Shown: positions 1 through 8,843 of the stretch, one piece after another
Position numbering within the stretch: position 1 is the first letter of the stretch
Layout of the letters: every line of letters starts with the position of its first letter
Assembly (NCBI RefSeq): GCF_000620465.1
Contig: NZ_JIBE01000003.1
Span: 868,001-932,000, forward strand
Direction: 5' to 3'
DNA from: Ralstonia sp. UNC404CL21Col
GTDB lineage: Bacteria > Pseudomonadota > Gammaproteobacteria > Burkholderiales > Burkholderiaceae
DNA length: 64,000 bases
Position numbers and translations under genes: made by a program
Notes under the pieces: model-generated
Databases searched by the model: none
Told to the model about the DNA's origin: nothing
Seen by the model: the letters and a program-made list of their open reading frames with translations, nothing else

Positions 1-872
1 ATCTTGGCTTCCACACCGAGGTCGATGATTTCTCCTTCGCGCGACACACCCTGGCCATAGAGGATGTCGAAAATGGCTTCGCGGAACGGCGGCGCCACCT
101 TGTTCTTGACGACCTTGACCTTGGTTTCGTTGCCGACCACATCGTCGCCCTTCTTGATCGAGCCGATACGGCGGATGTCCAGACGCACCGAAGCGTAGAA
201 CTTCAGTGCGTTACCACCCGTGGTCGTTTCCGGCGAACCGAACATCACACCGATCTTCATGCGGATCTGGTTGATGAAGATGACCATGCAATTGGTCTTC
301 TTGATGGTGCCGGTCAGCTTGCGCAGCGCCTGGCTCATCAGACGGGCCTGCAGGCCGGGCAACGCGTCGCCCATTTCGCCTTCAATTTCAGCCTTCGGCA
401 CCAGCGCGGCCACCGAGTCAATGACGATCAGGTCAACCGAGCCCGAGCGCACCAGCGCGTCGGCAATTTCCAGAGCCTGCTCACCCGTGTCCGGCTGGGA
501 GATCAGCAGGTCCGGCACGCTGACGCCAATCTTGTCGGCATAAGTGACGTCAAGAGCATGTTCTGCGTCGATGAAAGCACAAGTGCCGCCCAGCTTCTGC
601 ATCTCGGCAACCACTTGCAGTGTCAGCGTGGTCTTACCCGACGATTCCGGACCGTAGATTTCAATGACACGGCCGCGCGGCAGGCCGCCAACGCCCAGCG
701 CCACGTCCAACCCGAGCGAACCCGTCGACACGACCTGGACCGGCTCGACCTCGGCGTCGCCCATCTTCATGATGGAGCCCTTGCCGAACTGCTTTTCGAT
801 CTGCGCGAGCGCGGCAGCCAGCGCCTTCTGCTTTTCTGCGCTCATCGCGGCTGCCTTCTTACCGTCTTCCAT
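1..872 (-). CDS. recA: RecA recombinase (5' part, runs off the window)
   Basis: RecA is the ATP-dependent strand-exchange protein of homologous recombination and the co-protease that activates LexA cleavage. The minus strand reads [18 protein letters not shown] and then the Walker A motif GPESSGKTT, the DAEHALD stretch, the Walker B region [12 protein letters not shown] and the loop L2 region around [10 protein letters not shown], all highly typical of RecA. About 290 residues are inside the window; the C-terminal end lies before position 1. I chose the ATG at 870-872; a second in-frame ATG (MSAEKQ, 843-845) is possible and would match shorter homologues. An SOS promoter lies upstream (1026-1054). 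The identification is secure; only the start is open. Confidence 0.97.
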   Translation of the reverse strand, partial: MEDGKKAAAMSAEKQKALAAALAQIEKQFGKGSIMKMGDAEVEPVQVVSTGSLGLDVALGVGGLPRGRVIEIYGPESSGKTTLTLQVVAEMQKLGGTCAFIDAEHALDVTYADKIGVSVPDLLISQPDTGEQALEIADALVRSGSVDLIVIDSVAALVPKAEIEGEMGDALPGLQARLMSQALRKLTGTIKKTNCMVIFINQIRMKIGVMFGSPETTTGGNALKFYASVRLDIRRIGSIKKGDDVVGNETKVKVVKNKVAPPFREAIFDILYGQGVSREGEIIDLGVEAK

Positions 873-1025
873 GGTCGTCCTTCGTGCAAATTGGTGTATA
901 AATGGGCCGCAAGGGCTTGCGATTCCAGCGGTTGCCTGCAACAACGGGCCGCTGGCTGATTGCCCCGACGCGACCCATTCCATGACTTTAGCGCCGCCAA
1001 GACTACAGCACCGCGAATTCGGAGT

Positions 1026-1054
1026 ACTGTATAAAAAACCAGTGGTTTTGACAA
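1026..1054 (-). promoter_or_regulatory. recA promoter with overlapping LexA (SOS) box
   Basis: On the minus strand TTGTCA (complement of 1049-1054) and TACAGT (complement of 1026-1031) are separated by 17 bases, a good sigma-70 promoter. The palindrome ACTG-N10-CAGT at 1026-1043 covers the -10 hexamer and spacer and fits the LexA box pattern (CTGT with an A/T-rich centre and CCAG). LexA bound here would block RNA polymerase, the expected arrangement for recA. It leaves a leader of about 150 bases before the recA start. Confidence 0.8.
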
Positions 1055-1137
1055 GTCTCCAGATCAGTTGTCGCGCGAAAACAATGTAGCGGGCGGGATG
1101 GGCAAGACATCTTGCCCGGCATCGCGGGGAGACACGC

Positions 1138-1851
1138 ATGCGCATCCTGATTGCCGAAGACGACGCCACGCTGGCGGACGGGCTCACACGCTCGCTGCGC
1201 CAGGCGGGCTATGCCGTCGACCAAGCCTTCGACGGGGCGACTGCCGACGCGGCGCTGTCCGCGCAGACGGCGCAGACCTATGACCTGCTGATTCTCGACG
1301 TGGGCCTGCCCCGTATGTCGGGGCTGGAGGTCCTCAAGCGCCTGCGTTCGCGCGGGGCCATGCTGCCGGTACTGATCCTGACCGCCGCCGACAGCGTGGA
1401 AGAACGCGTCAAGGGCCTGGACCTGGGCGCCGACGATTACATGGCCAAACCGTTCGCGCTGTCCGAGCTGGAGGCCCGCGTGCGTGCGCTGGTGCGACGC
1501 GGCACGGGCGGCGGCGCCACACTCGTGCGCCACGGGCCGCTGGCATTCGACCAGGTCGGGCGCATTGCCTATATCCATGACCAGGTGGTGGAACTCTCGG
1601 CGCGCGAGATCGGGCTGCTGGAGATTCTGCTGGCGCGCGTCGGCCGCCTGGTGTCGAAAGAACAGCTGGTCGACCACCTCTGCGGCTGGGGCGAGGAAGT
1701 CAGCAACAACGCCATCGAGGTCTACATCCACCGGCTGCGCAAGAAGATCGAAGTGGAAGGCATCCGTATCGCGACCGTGCGCGGGCTGGGCTATTGCCTG
1801 GAACGCATGGCCACGCCAACGACCACCACCGCAACCGCCGCCCATGGGTGA
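1138..1851 (+). CDS. OmpR-family response regulator, TctD/QseB type
   Basis: A 237-residue two-component response regulator. The receiver domain (about 1-115) has the acidic pair D8/D9, the phospho-acceptor D54 in LILDVGLP, and the conserved Lys in YMAKPF. A winged-helix DNA-binding domain (about 130-225) carries [13 protein letters not shown] and the recognition helix in [15 protein letters not shown], followed by GLGYCLE. Length and motifs match the TctD/QseB group that controls carboxylate transport or related functions. Its last 8 bases overlap the sensor kinase start, so the pair is translationally coupled. The gene begins 265 bases from recA and divergent from it. The signal is unknown; the coupling to a symporter-subunit gene suggests carboxylate or acetate uptake. 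Confidence 0.9.
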   Translation: MRILIAEDDATLADGLTRSLRQAGYAVDQAFDGATADAALSAQTAQTYDLLILDVGLPRMSGLEVLKRLRSRGAMLPVLILTAADSVEERVKGLDLGADDYMAKPFALSELEARVRALVRRGTGGGATLVRHGPLAFDQVGRIAYIHDQVVELSAREIGLLEILLARVGRLVSKEQLVDHLCGWGEEVSNNAIEVYIHRLRKKIEVEGIRIATVRGLGYCLERMATPTTTTATAAHG

Positions 1852-3424
1852 TCGGCTGGCCTGGCCGTGGCGTCGGCATCGCGGATCGCTGCGCGAACGT
1901 GCCGGCACGGCGCCAGGGGCAGACGGCCACGATGACGGAGGCGATGGCGGCGGCAGCCTCACCGACACCCTCCCCCACCTCGAAGACGACGCCACGCGGC
2001 CCGTCGCCCGATCGCTCTTCGGCGAAATTCTCGACTGGATGCTTGCGCCGCTGCTGTTGCTGTGGCCGATGAGCATTGCGGTGACCTACCTGGTGGCCAA
2101 GTCGATTGCGAATGCGCCATATGACCGCGCGCTGGAATCGAGCGCGATCGTGCTCAGCCAGCAACTGCGCGAAGTCAACGGACGCGTGACGCTGCAGCTT
2201 CCGATCTCGGCGCGTGAGATTTTGCGTGCGGACGAAACCGACAATATCTACTACCAGGTGCTCGGCACCAACGGCGAGTTTGTCTCCGGGGACCGTGACC
2301 TCCCGCTGCCGCCCGAAGAAGACGCCAACGCGGGCGGCCTCGTGCAGCTGCGCGACGACCACATCCACGGCACAGAGATTCGGGTCGCATATACCTTCGT
2401 GCAGCGACCGGGCTCGGGCGACAAGCCCGCGCTGGTGCAGGTGGCGGAGACGCTCGACAAGCGCGCGCAACTGGCGAACGAAATCATCAAGGGCGTGATC
2501 CTGCCGCAGTTCGTGATCCTGCCGTTGGCGGTGATCCTGGTGTGGTTTGGACTGACGCGCGGGCTAGCGCCGCTCAACGCGATTCAGGAACGCATTCGCG
2601 CGCGCAACCCAGGCGACACCAGCCCCATCGACGAAGGTGCCGCGCCGCAGGAACTGACGCCGCTCGTGGCGTCATTTAATGATCTGCTCGGGCGCCTGGA
2701 GCAATCGGTGCATACGCAGAAGCGTTTCATTGCAGATGCCGCGCATCAGATGAAGACACCGCTGGCCGGGCTGCGCATGCAGGCCGAGCTGGCACAGCGC
2801 GAGCAGTCGCCCGACGAACTGCGCCGCACGCTCGCGCACATCGCCGACAGTTCGGATCGCACCGCGCACCTCGTCAAGCAACTGCTTTCGCTCGCGCGCA
2901 TGGAAAACATGGGCACCACCGACGGTATGGTGCCGCTGGATATCTGCGCGCTGTCGCGCCAGGTGGTGGCCGACTGGCTGCCCAAGGCGTGGGCCAAGCA
3001 GATCGACCTCGGCTTCGAAGAGCCTGGGCCGCCCGTCACGATTTCGGGCAATGCGACGATGCTCGCTGAGATGCTCAACAACCTGCTCGACAACGCGATC
3101 CGCTACACGCCGGACGGCGGACATGTCACCGTGCGCGTGACCACCGCGCCGTTCGAGCCGTTCGTCTTCATCGACGTGGACGACACCGGCCCCGGCATCC
3201 CCGTGGCGGAGCGCGAACGGGTGATGCAGCGCTTTTACCGCATCCTCGGCACCCAGGCCGAAGGCAGTGGGCTGGGCCTGGCCATCGTGCGCGAAATCGT
3301 GCAGCAGCACGGCGGCGACATCGAGGTGCTCGACAACGTGTATCAGGCGTCGCCGCGGCTGGCGGGAGCGCGCTTTCGCATCACCCTGCACCGCGCCTCC
3401 TCTGGGGAGGAGGCCACCGCATGA
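1844..3424 (+). CDS. Membrane sensor histidine kinase, TctE/QseC type
   Basis: A 526-residue inner-membrane histidine kinase partnered with the preceding regulator. A polar Gly/Asp-rich N-terminus precedes a first membrane segment (about 70-90, LLLLWPMSIAVTYLV). A periplasmic sensor region of the 2CSK_N type follows, then a second segment around VILPQFVILPLAVILVW and HAMP-like helices. The dimerisation box ADAAHQMKTPLAG puts the phospho-acceptor at H301. The ATPase domain has the N box NNLLDNAIRYT, G1 box DDTGPGIP and G2 box GSGLGLAIV. I chose the ATG at 1844 because it overlaps the regulator stop; the open frame reaches further upstream but only inside the regulator gene. Its stop overlaps the next gene by 4 bases (ATGA), making a three-gene coupled unit. 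Confidence 0.88.
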   Translation: MGDRLAWPWRRHRGSLRERAGTAPGADGHDDGGDGGGSLTDTLPHLEDDATRPVARSLFGEILDWMLAPLLLLWPMSIAVTYLVAKSIANAPYDRALESSAIVLSQQLREVNGRVTLQLPISAREILRADETDNIYYQVLGTNGEFVSGDRDLPLPPEEDANAGGLVQLRDDHIHGTEIRVAYTFVQRPGSGDKPALVQVAETLDKRAQLANEIIKGVILPQFVILPLAVILVWFGLTRGLAPLNAIQERIRARNPGDTSPIDEGAAPQELTPLVASFNDLLGRLEQSVHTQKRFIADAAHQMKTPLAGLRMQAELAQREQSPDELRRTLAHIADSSDRTAHLVKQLLSLARMENMGTTDGMVPLDICALSRQVVADWLPKAWAKQIDLGFEEPGPPVTISGNATMLAEMLNNLLDNAIRYTPDGGHVTVRVTTAPFEPFVFIDVDDTGPGIPVAERERVMQRFYRILGTQAEGSGLGLAIVREIVQQHGGDIEVLDNVYQASPRLAGARFRITLHRASSGEEATA

Positions 3425-3732
3425 GCATCACGCCCGGAACGCCGGCGCGCCGCCGGTGGATTGCCAACATGCGCTGGATCGCGGCGCTGCTCGCGGTGTG
3501 GTTTGTGGTGACGTTCGTGATCGCGTTTTTTGCGCGCGACCTGTCGATGCACGTCTTCAACTCGGACTGGACCTTCGCGTACTGGGTCGGCGCGCAGGGT
3601 GCGCCCATCGTCTATGTGCTGATTACCGTACTGTATGCATGGCGCACCAACCGCGCTGCAGATGCGGCCGCCGAACACGACGAAGCGGTGCAGCGCAACG
3701 CGTCGGAACCCGCCCAACCGCCGTCCATCTGA
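3421..3732 (+). CDS. DUF4212-type sodium/solute symporter small subunit (orphan)
   Basis: A 103-residue membrane protein with two predicted segments (about 18-38, WIAALLAVWFVVTFVIAFFA, and about 55-75, FAYWVGAQGAPIVYVLITVL) and a charged C-terminal tail. The pattern WFVV...FF...FxYWVGAQG...VY is typical of the DUF4212 family, which normally lies just before the large subunit of a VC2705-type sodium:solute symporter. No such large subunit follows here. The next gene is a convergent exonuclease, and the nearest symporter is the ActP-like gene more than 2.5 kb away on the other strand. The start codon overlaps the kinase stop (ATGA), so expression is tied to the two-component system. Family assignment is from sequence pattern only. 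Confidence 0.75.
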   Translation: MSITPGTPARRRWIANMRWIAALLAVWFVVTFVIAFFARDLSMHVFNSDWTFAYWVGAQGAPIVYVLITVLYAWRTNRAADAAAEHDEAVQRNASEPAQPPSI

Positions 3733-3741
3733 CACCGCGCG

Positions 3742-4404
3742 TTACGTTGCTCCCAGATGGCGCAGCTTCACAAAGGCCAACGCGGCCATTACCGCGTCGT
3801 TCAGCGCGTCGTGTGCGTCCCACGTCGGCAAGTCCAGTTCCTTCATCACGGTGGCGAAGCGCAGGTCGAGGTCGGGATCGCCCTGCTGCCGATACGGCGG
3901 CAACTGCTGGAATTGATGGTCGTAATAGAGGGCAGAGACTTCGATCTTGGGCTGCGGCAGGCCGATGCCCAGCATAGGCGCCACCACCCGATTGAGCATC
4001 GCCACATCGAACTCAAGGTAGTAGCCCACCAAAGGTCTGCTGCCGATGAAATGCAGCAGTGTGTGGGCGGCCTGCTCGATTGACATCCCGCTGTCCAGGT
4101 CGCGATTGCGCAGACGATGCACGCAGATGCTTTCTGGGCGCATCTCGCCTTGCGGCCGGATCAGCAACTCCAGGCATTCGCTGGTCAGGATGCGATTGCC
4201 GACGATACGGACGGCGGCGATGGAGATGATCTCGTCGGTGCGCACGTTCAGGCCGGTGGTCTCGCAATCGAGCGCGACCCACTCGTCTGAGGGCGGAGCG
4301 TCGAACAGGAAGCGGAACGCCGGATCGCGCAACCTGCGCAGCAGGCGCCGCTTGCGCAGTGCCTGCAGCCAGGCAGAAAAACCGCCGCCGATGATCACAT
4401 CCAC
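3742..4404 (-). CDS. DnaQ-like DEDDh 3'-5' exonuclease
   Basis: A 220-residue exonuclease-fold protein with the complete DEDDh active site: D46 and E48 (DCETTG), D133 (EFDVAML), H198 and D203 (WDAHDALNDAV). These bind two metal ions that hydrolyse 3'-terminal phosphodiesters, as in the proofreading subunit of DNA polymerase III. The N-terminus is a short basic helix rather than a polymerase-binding module, and the protein is not the housekeeping dnaQ by context. It starts with GTG inside the last codons of the DUF294 gene (10-base overlap), so the two are coupled. Exonuclease, DUF294 and ActP genes commonly travel together in proteobacteria; the role of the nuclease there is unknown. Confidence 0.85.
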   Translation of the reverse strand: MDVIIGGGFSAWLQALRKRRLLRRLRDPAFRFLFDAPPSDEWVALDCETTGLNVRTDEIISIAAVRIVGNRILTSECLELLIRPQGEMRPESICVHRLRNRDLDSGMSIEQAAHTLLHFIGSRPLVGYYLEFDVAMLNRVVAPMLGIGLPQPKIEVSALYYDHQFQQLPPYRQQGDPDLDLRFATVMKELDLPTWDAHDALNDAVMAALAFVKLRHLGAT

Positions 4405-6221
4405 TCCGTCCGCCAGCGCTGCTGCAGCAGCGCCTTGAACCGCTTGACCGCGCCCAGCGCGTCCTTGAGCAAGTCACGCTCCAGCGACGACAGGCGCGCC
4501 AGATGCACGTCGCACGACAGCGGTTGACGCGCATCGACCTCCGCCAGCCCGGCCTTGAGCCGCAGCGACATTAGGAAGTGCAAGCTGTCGCTCAGCTCGG
4601 CGGCCATGTGGGCGTCGACCGCTTCGGCGCGCACAAGCGCTTCCAGGCGCGGCACGGTGCCGGTCTCGTCGAGTATCTGGTGGGCGAGCGCAAGACTGCG
4701 CACCCCATGGACGATCGGGAAAATGCCCTCCTTCTTTACGTCGATGACCGGATCGGAATCGCCAAACCCGAGCAGGCGATCGCGCCAGCCCGGCGCGACA
4801 CTGAAGGCTTCAACGGCGGCGGCAAATCGACCCAGCACGGCGTCATTGTCGATCGTGAGTTCCAGCAAGGTCCGCCGCAATTGTCTGAGCAAGGCTGCAT
4901 CGCCACATACGGCGTGGGCATCGAAAAAGATGGCGAGACGCATCAGACCCTCGGGGCTTGGCAGGATCAGCCATTCGCGAATGCGCCGCGCGAAGTCACT
5001 CGCGGCCATGCACCACTCGGGCCGGCTGAGCATGATGCCGCCGGGGCAAGGCGGGTAGCCGAATGCAGCCAACGCATCGGAGAAGCGCGTGACGATGCGC
5101 TGCAGATCAGCCGGAGGTACATAGCCATCGCGCAGCACCAGCGCGTTGTCCTGATCGGTCTTGAGCAGTTGCTCGCCACGCCCCTCGCTGCCCATGACGA
5201 AGAGGCAACTGTTTTCCACCAGCTCCGGTGGCGCGATCATCTGCCAGGCACGCTCAAACAGGCGCGCGTTGATTTCGCGTACGAGGCTGGCAACGTGGTC
5301 AATGCGCGAGCCGCCACGCGTGAGCAGCGCGACCATCCGCGTGATCTTCGCGGCCGCCTGCGCGAGCGCGTCCAGATCCTGGGCCAGGTTGATCTGCACG
5401 GTCAGCAGATACGAATGGTTGGCCAGGAAGCTGAACACATCCAGCGATTCAAGCAAGCCGAGAATCTCATCTCCATGCGTAACGACCAGGCGATGAACGC
5501 GATGGCGCAGCATCAGCGTCAGGGCGTCGCCGATGTGCGCGGAGGCGGGCACGGTGATGAGCGAGAACTGGCTCATCTGCCCCACCGGCAGACGATCCAG
5601 CGGTGTGCCCTGCAGGACGGCGCGCTGCAAGGAGCTGCGTGTGAAGATGCCCACGCGCGGCGGGCTGCCCGTGCCATCACGCACGAGCACATTCGAGGTG
5701 TTGTGTGCCTGGAACAGCTTGACGACGGAGACTACGTCTGTGTCGGCATCAACGAAATGGGCGGGCCGGATGAAGGCGTCGCTCACGTGCGAGACGGCCA
5801 ACGACTGCATCGTCTCCATGTTTTGCCGCTGCGCGATGGCGCTGAGCTTGCTGCCGAGATCGGAAAAAAGCAGCGCACCAAAAGTGGCGTTGGCGGCAAT
5901 GAGGTCACGCACTGCCTGGCGCGCAATCTGGTAGACCACCACTTCTTCAGCCGCGACGAAGCGGCTGCTTGCCTTGCCGGCCACCAGCGCTCGGCCGTCA
6001 AAACAATCGTCGGGGCCATAGGTGGCGATCAGCTCGTCGCCGTCGTACTGGGCGACGTGGCCTTTGATGATCAGGAACAGGTGCAGCGGTGCGGCACCCG
6101 TATCGAGGAGGGTCTGCCCTTCCGGGTAATAGCCGATGTCGACGGCATCGCGCACCAGGCGCTGCTCGTCCTGGTCGAGGCAGTCGAACGGCCAGACGTT
6201 GAAGTTGAAAGCGCTGGGCAT
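4395..6221 (-). CDS. cNMP-binding/CBS/DUF294 nucleotidyltransferase-like protein
   Basis: A 608-residue cytoplasmic multi-domain regulator. An N-terminal cyclic-nucleotide-binding-like domain (about 10-130) is followed by a CBS pair (about 150-270). A GlnD-type nucleotidyltransferase domain (about 310-460) has the signature GSEGRGEQLLKTDQDNAL, and a DUF294 C-terminal helical domain covers about 470-605. By family analogy it may sense nucleotides and control the linked transporter or exonuclease, but this is not established. The ATG at 6219-6221 is the only well-placed start. It overlaps the exonuclease gene at its 3' end and lies 64 bases downstream of the symporter stop, so symporter, DUF294 and exonuclease are probably co-transcribed. 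Confidence 0.85.
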   Translation of the reverse strand: MPSAFNFNVWPFDCLDQDEQRLVRDAVDIGYYPEGQTLLDTGAAPLHLFLIIKGHVAQYDGDELIATYGPDDCFDGRALVAGKASSRFVAAEEVVVYQIARQAVRDLIAANATFGALLFSDLGSKLSAIAQRQNMETMQSLAVSHVSDAFIRPAHFVDADTDVVSVVKLFQAHNTSNVLVRDGTGSPPRVGIFTRSSLQRAVLQGTPLDRLPVGQMSQFSLITVPASAHIGDALTLMLRHRVHRLVVTHGDEILGLLESLDVFSFLANHSYLLTVQINLAQDLDALAQAAAKITRMVALLTRGGSRIDHVASLVREINARLFERAWQMIAPPELVENSCLFVMGSEGRGEQLLKTDQDNALVLRDGYVPPADLQRIVTRFSDALAAFGYPPCPGGIMLSRPEWCMAASDFARRIREWLILPSPEGLMRLAIFFDAHAVCGDAALLRQLRRTLLELTIDNDAVLGRFAAAVEAFSVAPGWRDRLLGFGDSDPVIDVKKEGIFPIVHGVRSLALAHQILDETGTVPRLEALVRAEAVDAHMAAELSDSLHFLMSLRLKAGLAEVDARQPLSCDVHLARLSSLERDLLKDALGAVKRFKALLQQRWRTEWM

Positions 6222-6285
6222 GGTTGCCTTGAAGGCGGGCGAAGCAACGCGTCACCCGCCTCCGATCAGCGTGGCCAGTGGCCGA

Positions 6286-8016
6286 TCAGTGACCCGATGC
6301 GCCAGCCGCACCGAGGCCGGTTTCCGAGCGAACCTGCTGCGCGGCGAACGACGCCTTCTCGTTCTTGGCGCGAACGCTGCTGTCCAGCACCGAGAACAGC
6401 CACACGCCCACGAAGCCGATCGTCATCGAGAACAGCGCCGGCGACGTGTACGGGAACCACGCCGAGCCCTTCGGATACCCGAGCGTGGCTTCCCACACCG
6501 ACGGCGACACGATCGTCAGACCCACCGACGAGATCAAGCCAAGGAACCCGCCAATGACGGCGCCACGCGTGGTGCAGCCCTTCCACAGCATCGAGAGGAA
6601 CAGCACCGGGAAGTTGGCCGATGCCGCCACCGCAAACGCCAGCGACACCATGAACGCGATGTTCTGCTTCTCAAACGCAATGCCCAGCAGCACGGCAATC
6701 ACGCCCAGTACCAGCGTGGTGATGCGCGACACCTTGAGTTCGTCTGCGCTGTTGGCCTTGCCGTTCTTGAAGACCGTGGCGTAGAGATCATGCGACACCG
6801 CCGACGCACCCGACAGCGTGAGCCCCGCCACCACCGCCAGAATCGTGGCGAAGGCCACGGCCGAGATGAAGCCGTAGAACACATCGCCGCCCACCGTCTT
6901 GGCCACCAGCACCGCAGCCATATTGGCCGTGCCGGCACCGCCCTTGATGACGCCCTTGGCCACGTCGGACAGTTCCGGGTTGGTCAGCACCAGCGTGATG
7001 GCGCCAAAGCCGATGACGAAGATCAGGATGTAGAAGTAGCCGATCCAGGTGGTTGCCCAGAAGACCGATTTACGCGCCTCCTTGGCATCGGGCACCGTGA
7101 AGAAACGCATCAGGATGTGCGGCAGACCGGCGGTGCCGAACATCAGTGCCATGCCGAACGAGATGGCCGAGATCGGGTCCTTGATGAAGCCACCCGGCGC
7201 CATCACCGCCAGACCGATCTTGGCGGCCTCGTCGGGCGATTTGCCGGCATTGGCCGCAATGGCCGTCTTGACTTGGACAGCCTTGGCGAACAGCACCTCC
7301 AGGCTGAAGCCGTACTGGGCCAGCACCATGATGGCCATGAACGTCACGCCGGCCAGCAGCAGGCACGCCTTGATGATCTGCACCCAGGTGGTTGCGGTCA
7401 TGCCGCCGAAGAGCACGTAGACCATCATCAATGCGCCGACGATCACCACCGCAATCCAGTAATCCAGCCCGAACAGCAATTTGATGAGCTGTCCTGCGCC
7501 CACCATCTGAGCGATCAGGTAGAACGCCACCACCACCAGCGTGCCAACGGCGGCAAAGCTGCGGATGGGCCCTTGCTCAAACCGGTAGCCCGCCACGTCT
7601 GCAAAGGTGAACTTGCCGAGGTTGCGCAGCCGTTCGGCCATCAGAAACGTGATGATCGGCCAGCCGACCAGAAAGCCGATCGAATAGATCAGGCCGTCGT
7701 AGCCGGAGGTCATCACGGCGGCGGAAATGCCGAGGAAGGACGCCGCCGACATGTAGTCGCCCGAGATGGCCAGGCCATTCTGGAAACCGGTAATGCCGCC
7801 GCCGGCCGTATAGAAATCGGCCGCGGAGCGCGTACGCTTGGCCGCCCACTTCGTGATCCAGAGCGTGCCGGCCACAAACAGTGCAAAGAGCACGATGGCC
7901 GTGGTGTTGGTTTCCTGCTTGGCGGTCTGTCCGACATCACCGCCCGCAGCGAAGGCCGCTCCGCAGGCGCCTGCGGCCAGTAACGCCGCCAGCAAGATCG
8001 AAAGCATCTTCTTCAT
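6286..8016 (-). CDS. actP: Cation/acetate symporter ActP
   Basis: A 576-residue sodium:solute symporter of the inner membrane that imports acetate and similar short carboxylates. The N-terminus looks like a signal sequence ([16 protein letters not shown]...AFA), as in E. coli ActP. The characteristic blocks follow: [67 protein letters not shown] and the core AVSHDLYA. The C-terminus RSETGLGA...GH also matches ActP. It is slightly longer than the E. coli protein (about 550). The start overlaps the stop of the YjcH-like gene (ATGA), the usual yjcH-actP coupling. Substrate is inferred from similarity. Confidence 0.93.
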   Translation of the reverse strand: MKKMLSILLAALLAAGACGAAFAAGGDVGQTAKQETNTTAIVLFALFVAGTLWITKWAAKRTRSAADFYTAGGGITGFQNGLAISGDYMSAASFLGISAAVMTSGYDGLIYSIGFLVGWPIITFLMAERLRNLGKFTFADVAGYRFEQGPIRSFAAVGTLVVVAFYLIAQMVGAGQLIKLLFGLDYWIAVVIVGALMMVYVLFGGMTATTWVQIIKACLLLAGVTFMAIMVLAQYGFSLEVLFAKAVQVKTAIAANAGKSPDEAAKIGLAVMAPGGFIKDPISAISFGMALMFGTAGLPHILMRFFTVPDAKEARKSVFWATTWIGYFYILIFVIGFGAITLVLTNPELSDVAKGVIKGGAGTANMAAVLVAKTVGGDVFYGFISAVAFATILAVVAGLTLSGASAVSHDLYATVFKNGKANSADELKVSRITTLVLGVIAVLLGIAFEKQNIAFMVSLAFAVAASANFPVLFLSMLWKGCTTRGAVIGGFLGLISSVGLTIVSPSVWEATLGYPKGSAWFPYTSPALFSMTIGFVGVWLFSVLDSSVRAKNEKASFAAQQVRSETGLGAAGASGH

Positions 8017-8321
8017 TTGGCGACGTCCTTCAGGATGTCCTGCGTCAGTTGATCGTATTCGCTGTTGGCCCGGCGCACGTAGATGCCGGTGATGACGACG
8101 GTGAAAATGATGACCGCCATACCGACGGGCACGCCCACGCTCATCACGCCGGCGCCCACGGGCTTGGCGAGAAACGGCTTATCGAATGCGATCAGCGCGA
8201 TGTAGCCGTAATACACGGCCAGCATCAGCACTGTCAGAACCAGGCCGAGCCTGTTGCGCCGCTGTTTGAGCTGCGCATATTTCGGATGCGCCTCGATTTT
8301 TCCTACCAATCCATCCTGCAT
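8013..8321 (-). CDS. yjcH: DUF485 membrane protein, YjcH-like ActP partner
   Basis: A 102-residue inner-membrane protein of the DUF485 family. The cytoplasmic N-terminus has [15 protein letters not shown], followed by two membrane helices (about 27-47 and 63-87) and the typical end [18 protein letters not shown]485 proteins are encoded immediately upstream of actP-type symporters and are thought to assist them; the mechanism is unclear. A good Shine-Dalgarno (AGGAGA) lies 6-7 bases before the ATG at 8319-8321. It is first in a minus-strand run of four genes (yjcH, actP, DUF294, exonuclease). Confidence 0.9.
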   Translation of the reverse strand: MQDGLVGKIEAHPKYAQLKQRRNRLGLVLTVLMLAVYYGYIALIAFDKPFLAKPVGAGVMSVGVPVGMAVIIFTVVITGIYVRRANSEYDQLTQDILKDVAK

Positions 8322-8843
8322 CGCCTGTCTCCTGGTTTGCTCTTGGAATGTGTGCGGCGATTCTGGATAGTGAAACTGACTGAACTCTTACTCACCCTCT
8401 CAGGGGCGGTTTTACTGCGATAGTGGTTTTCCCTAGCGCAGCAAAACAACGTAAGGAACGGAGGCGAGGTTCAGTGGCAAACGGGGAGCGAGGCGGCTCC
8501 CATTCGCCCAGGCGAGTTGGCGAGCGCCCGCAACTTGTGCGTTTGCACATTCGCTGCAGGTGCGCACACCGTTTGGCGCGGCACGCTCCCACCGGCTGTC
8601 GGATGATGCAGCGCACGCATCCAGGCGAAGGGGCAGATCGATGCACCGTCCTTCCACTCCGACAACCAAGTGCTTGATTTCTTTGGGATCCCAACGGCCG
8701 ATCCGGTGCATCGAAAGGCACATGCTTGTCAGAACGCCGTAAGTTTCGGCTCCCACAATCCTTGACACTTCCGCGGGCGAAAAGCGTTTGCGTTGTCATG
8801 TCAGTGCCCAGCGGGACGACCTACGAAAAGAACAGGAGACAAC
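8322..8843. other. 522-base intergenic region with a doubtful small ORF
   Basis: This gap separates the divergent yjcH-actP operon and the MFS gene and must carry promoters for both. I cannot point to convincing -35/-10 pairs. On the minus strand an open frame (8433-8768 from a GTG) reads a protein-like stretch, AEVSRIVGAETYGV...RIGRWDPKEIKHLVVGVEG, but codon use is much less G/C-biased at third positions than neighbouring genes. There is no clear ribosome-binding site or in-frame ATG at the head, and I recognise no family. It could be a decayed or recently acquired gene, or chance. Confidence 0.3.

Noticed and set aside
1048-1053. TTGACA on the plus strand as a -35 for the response-regulator gene
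   Set aside because: No acceptable -10 at 16-18 bases; the same bases serve the minus-strand recA promoter.
4578-6557. Long plus-strand frame opposite the DUF294 gene
   Set aside because: Composition is Gln/His/Arg-rich shadow; the minus-strand protein has complete cNMP, CBS and nucleotidyltransferase motifs.
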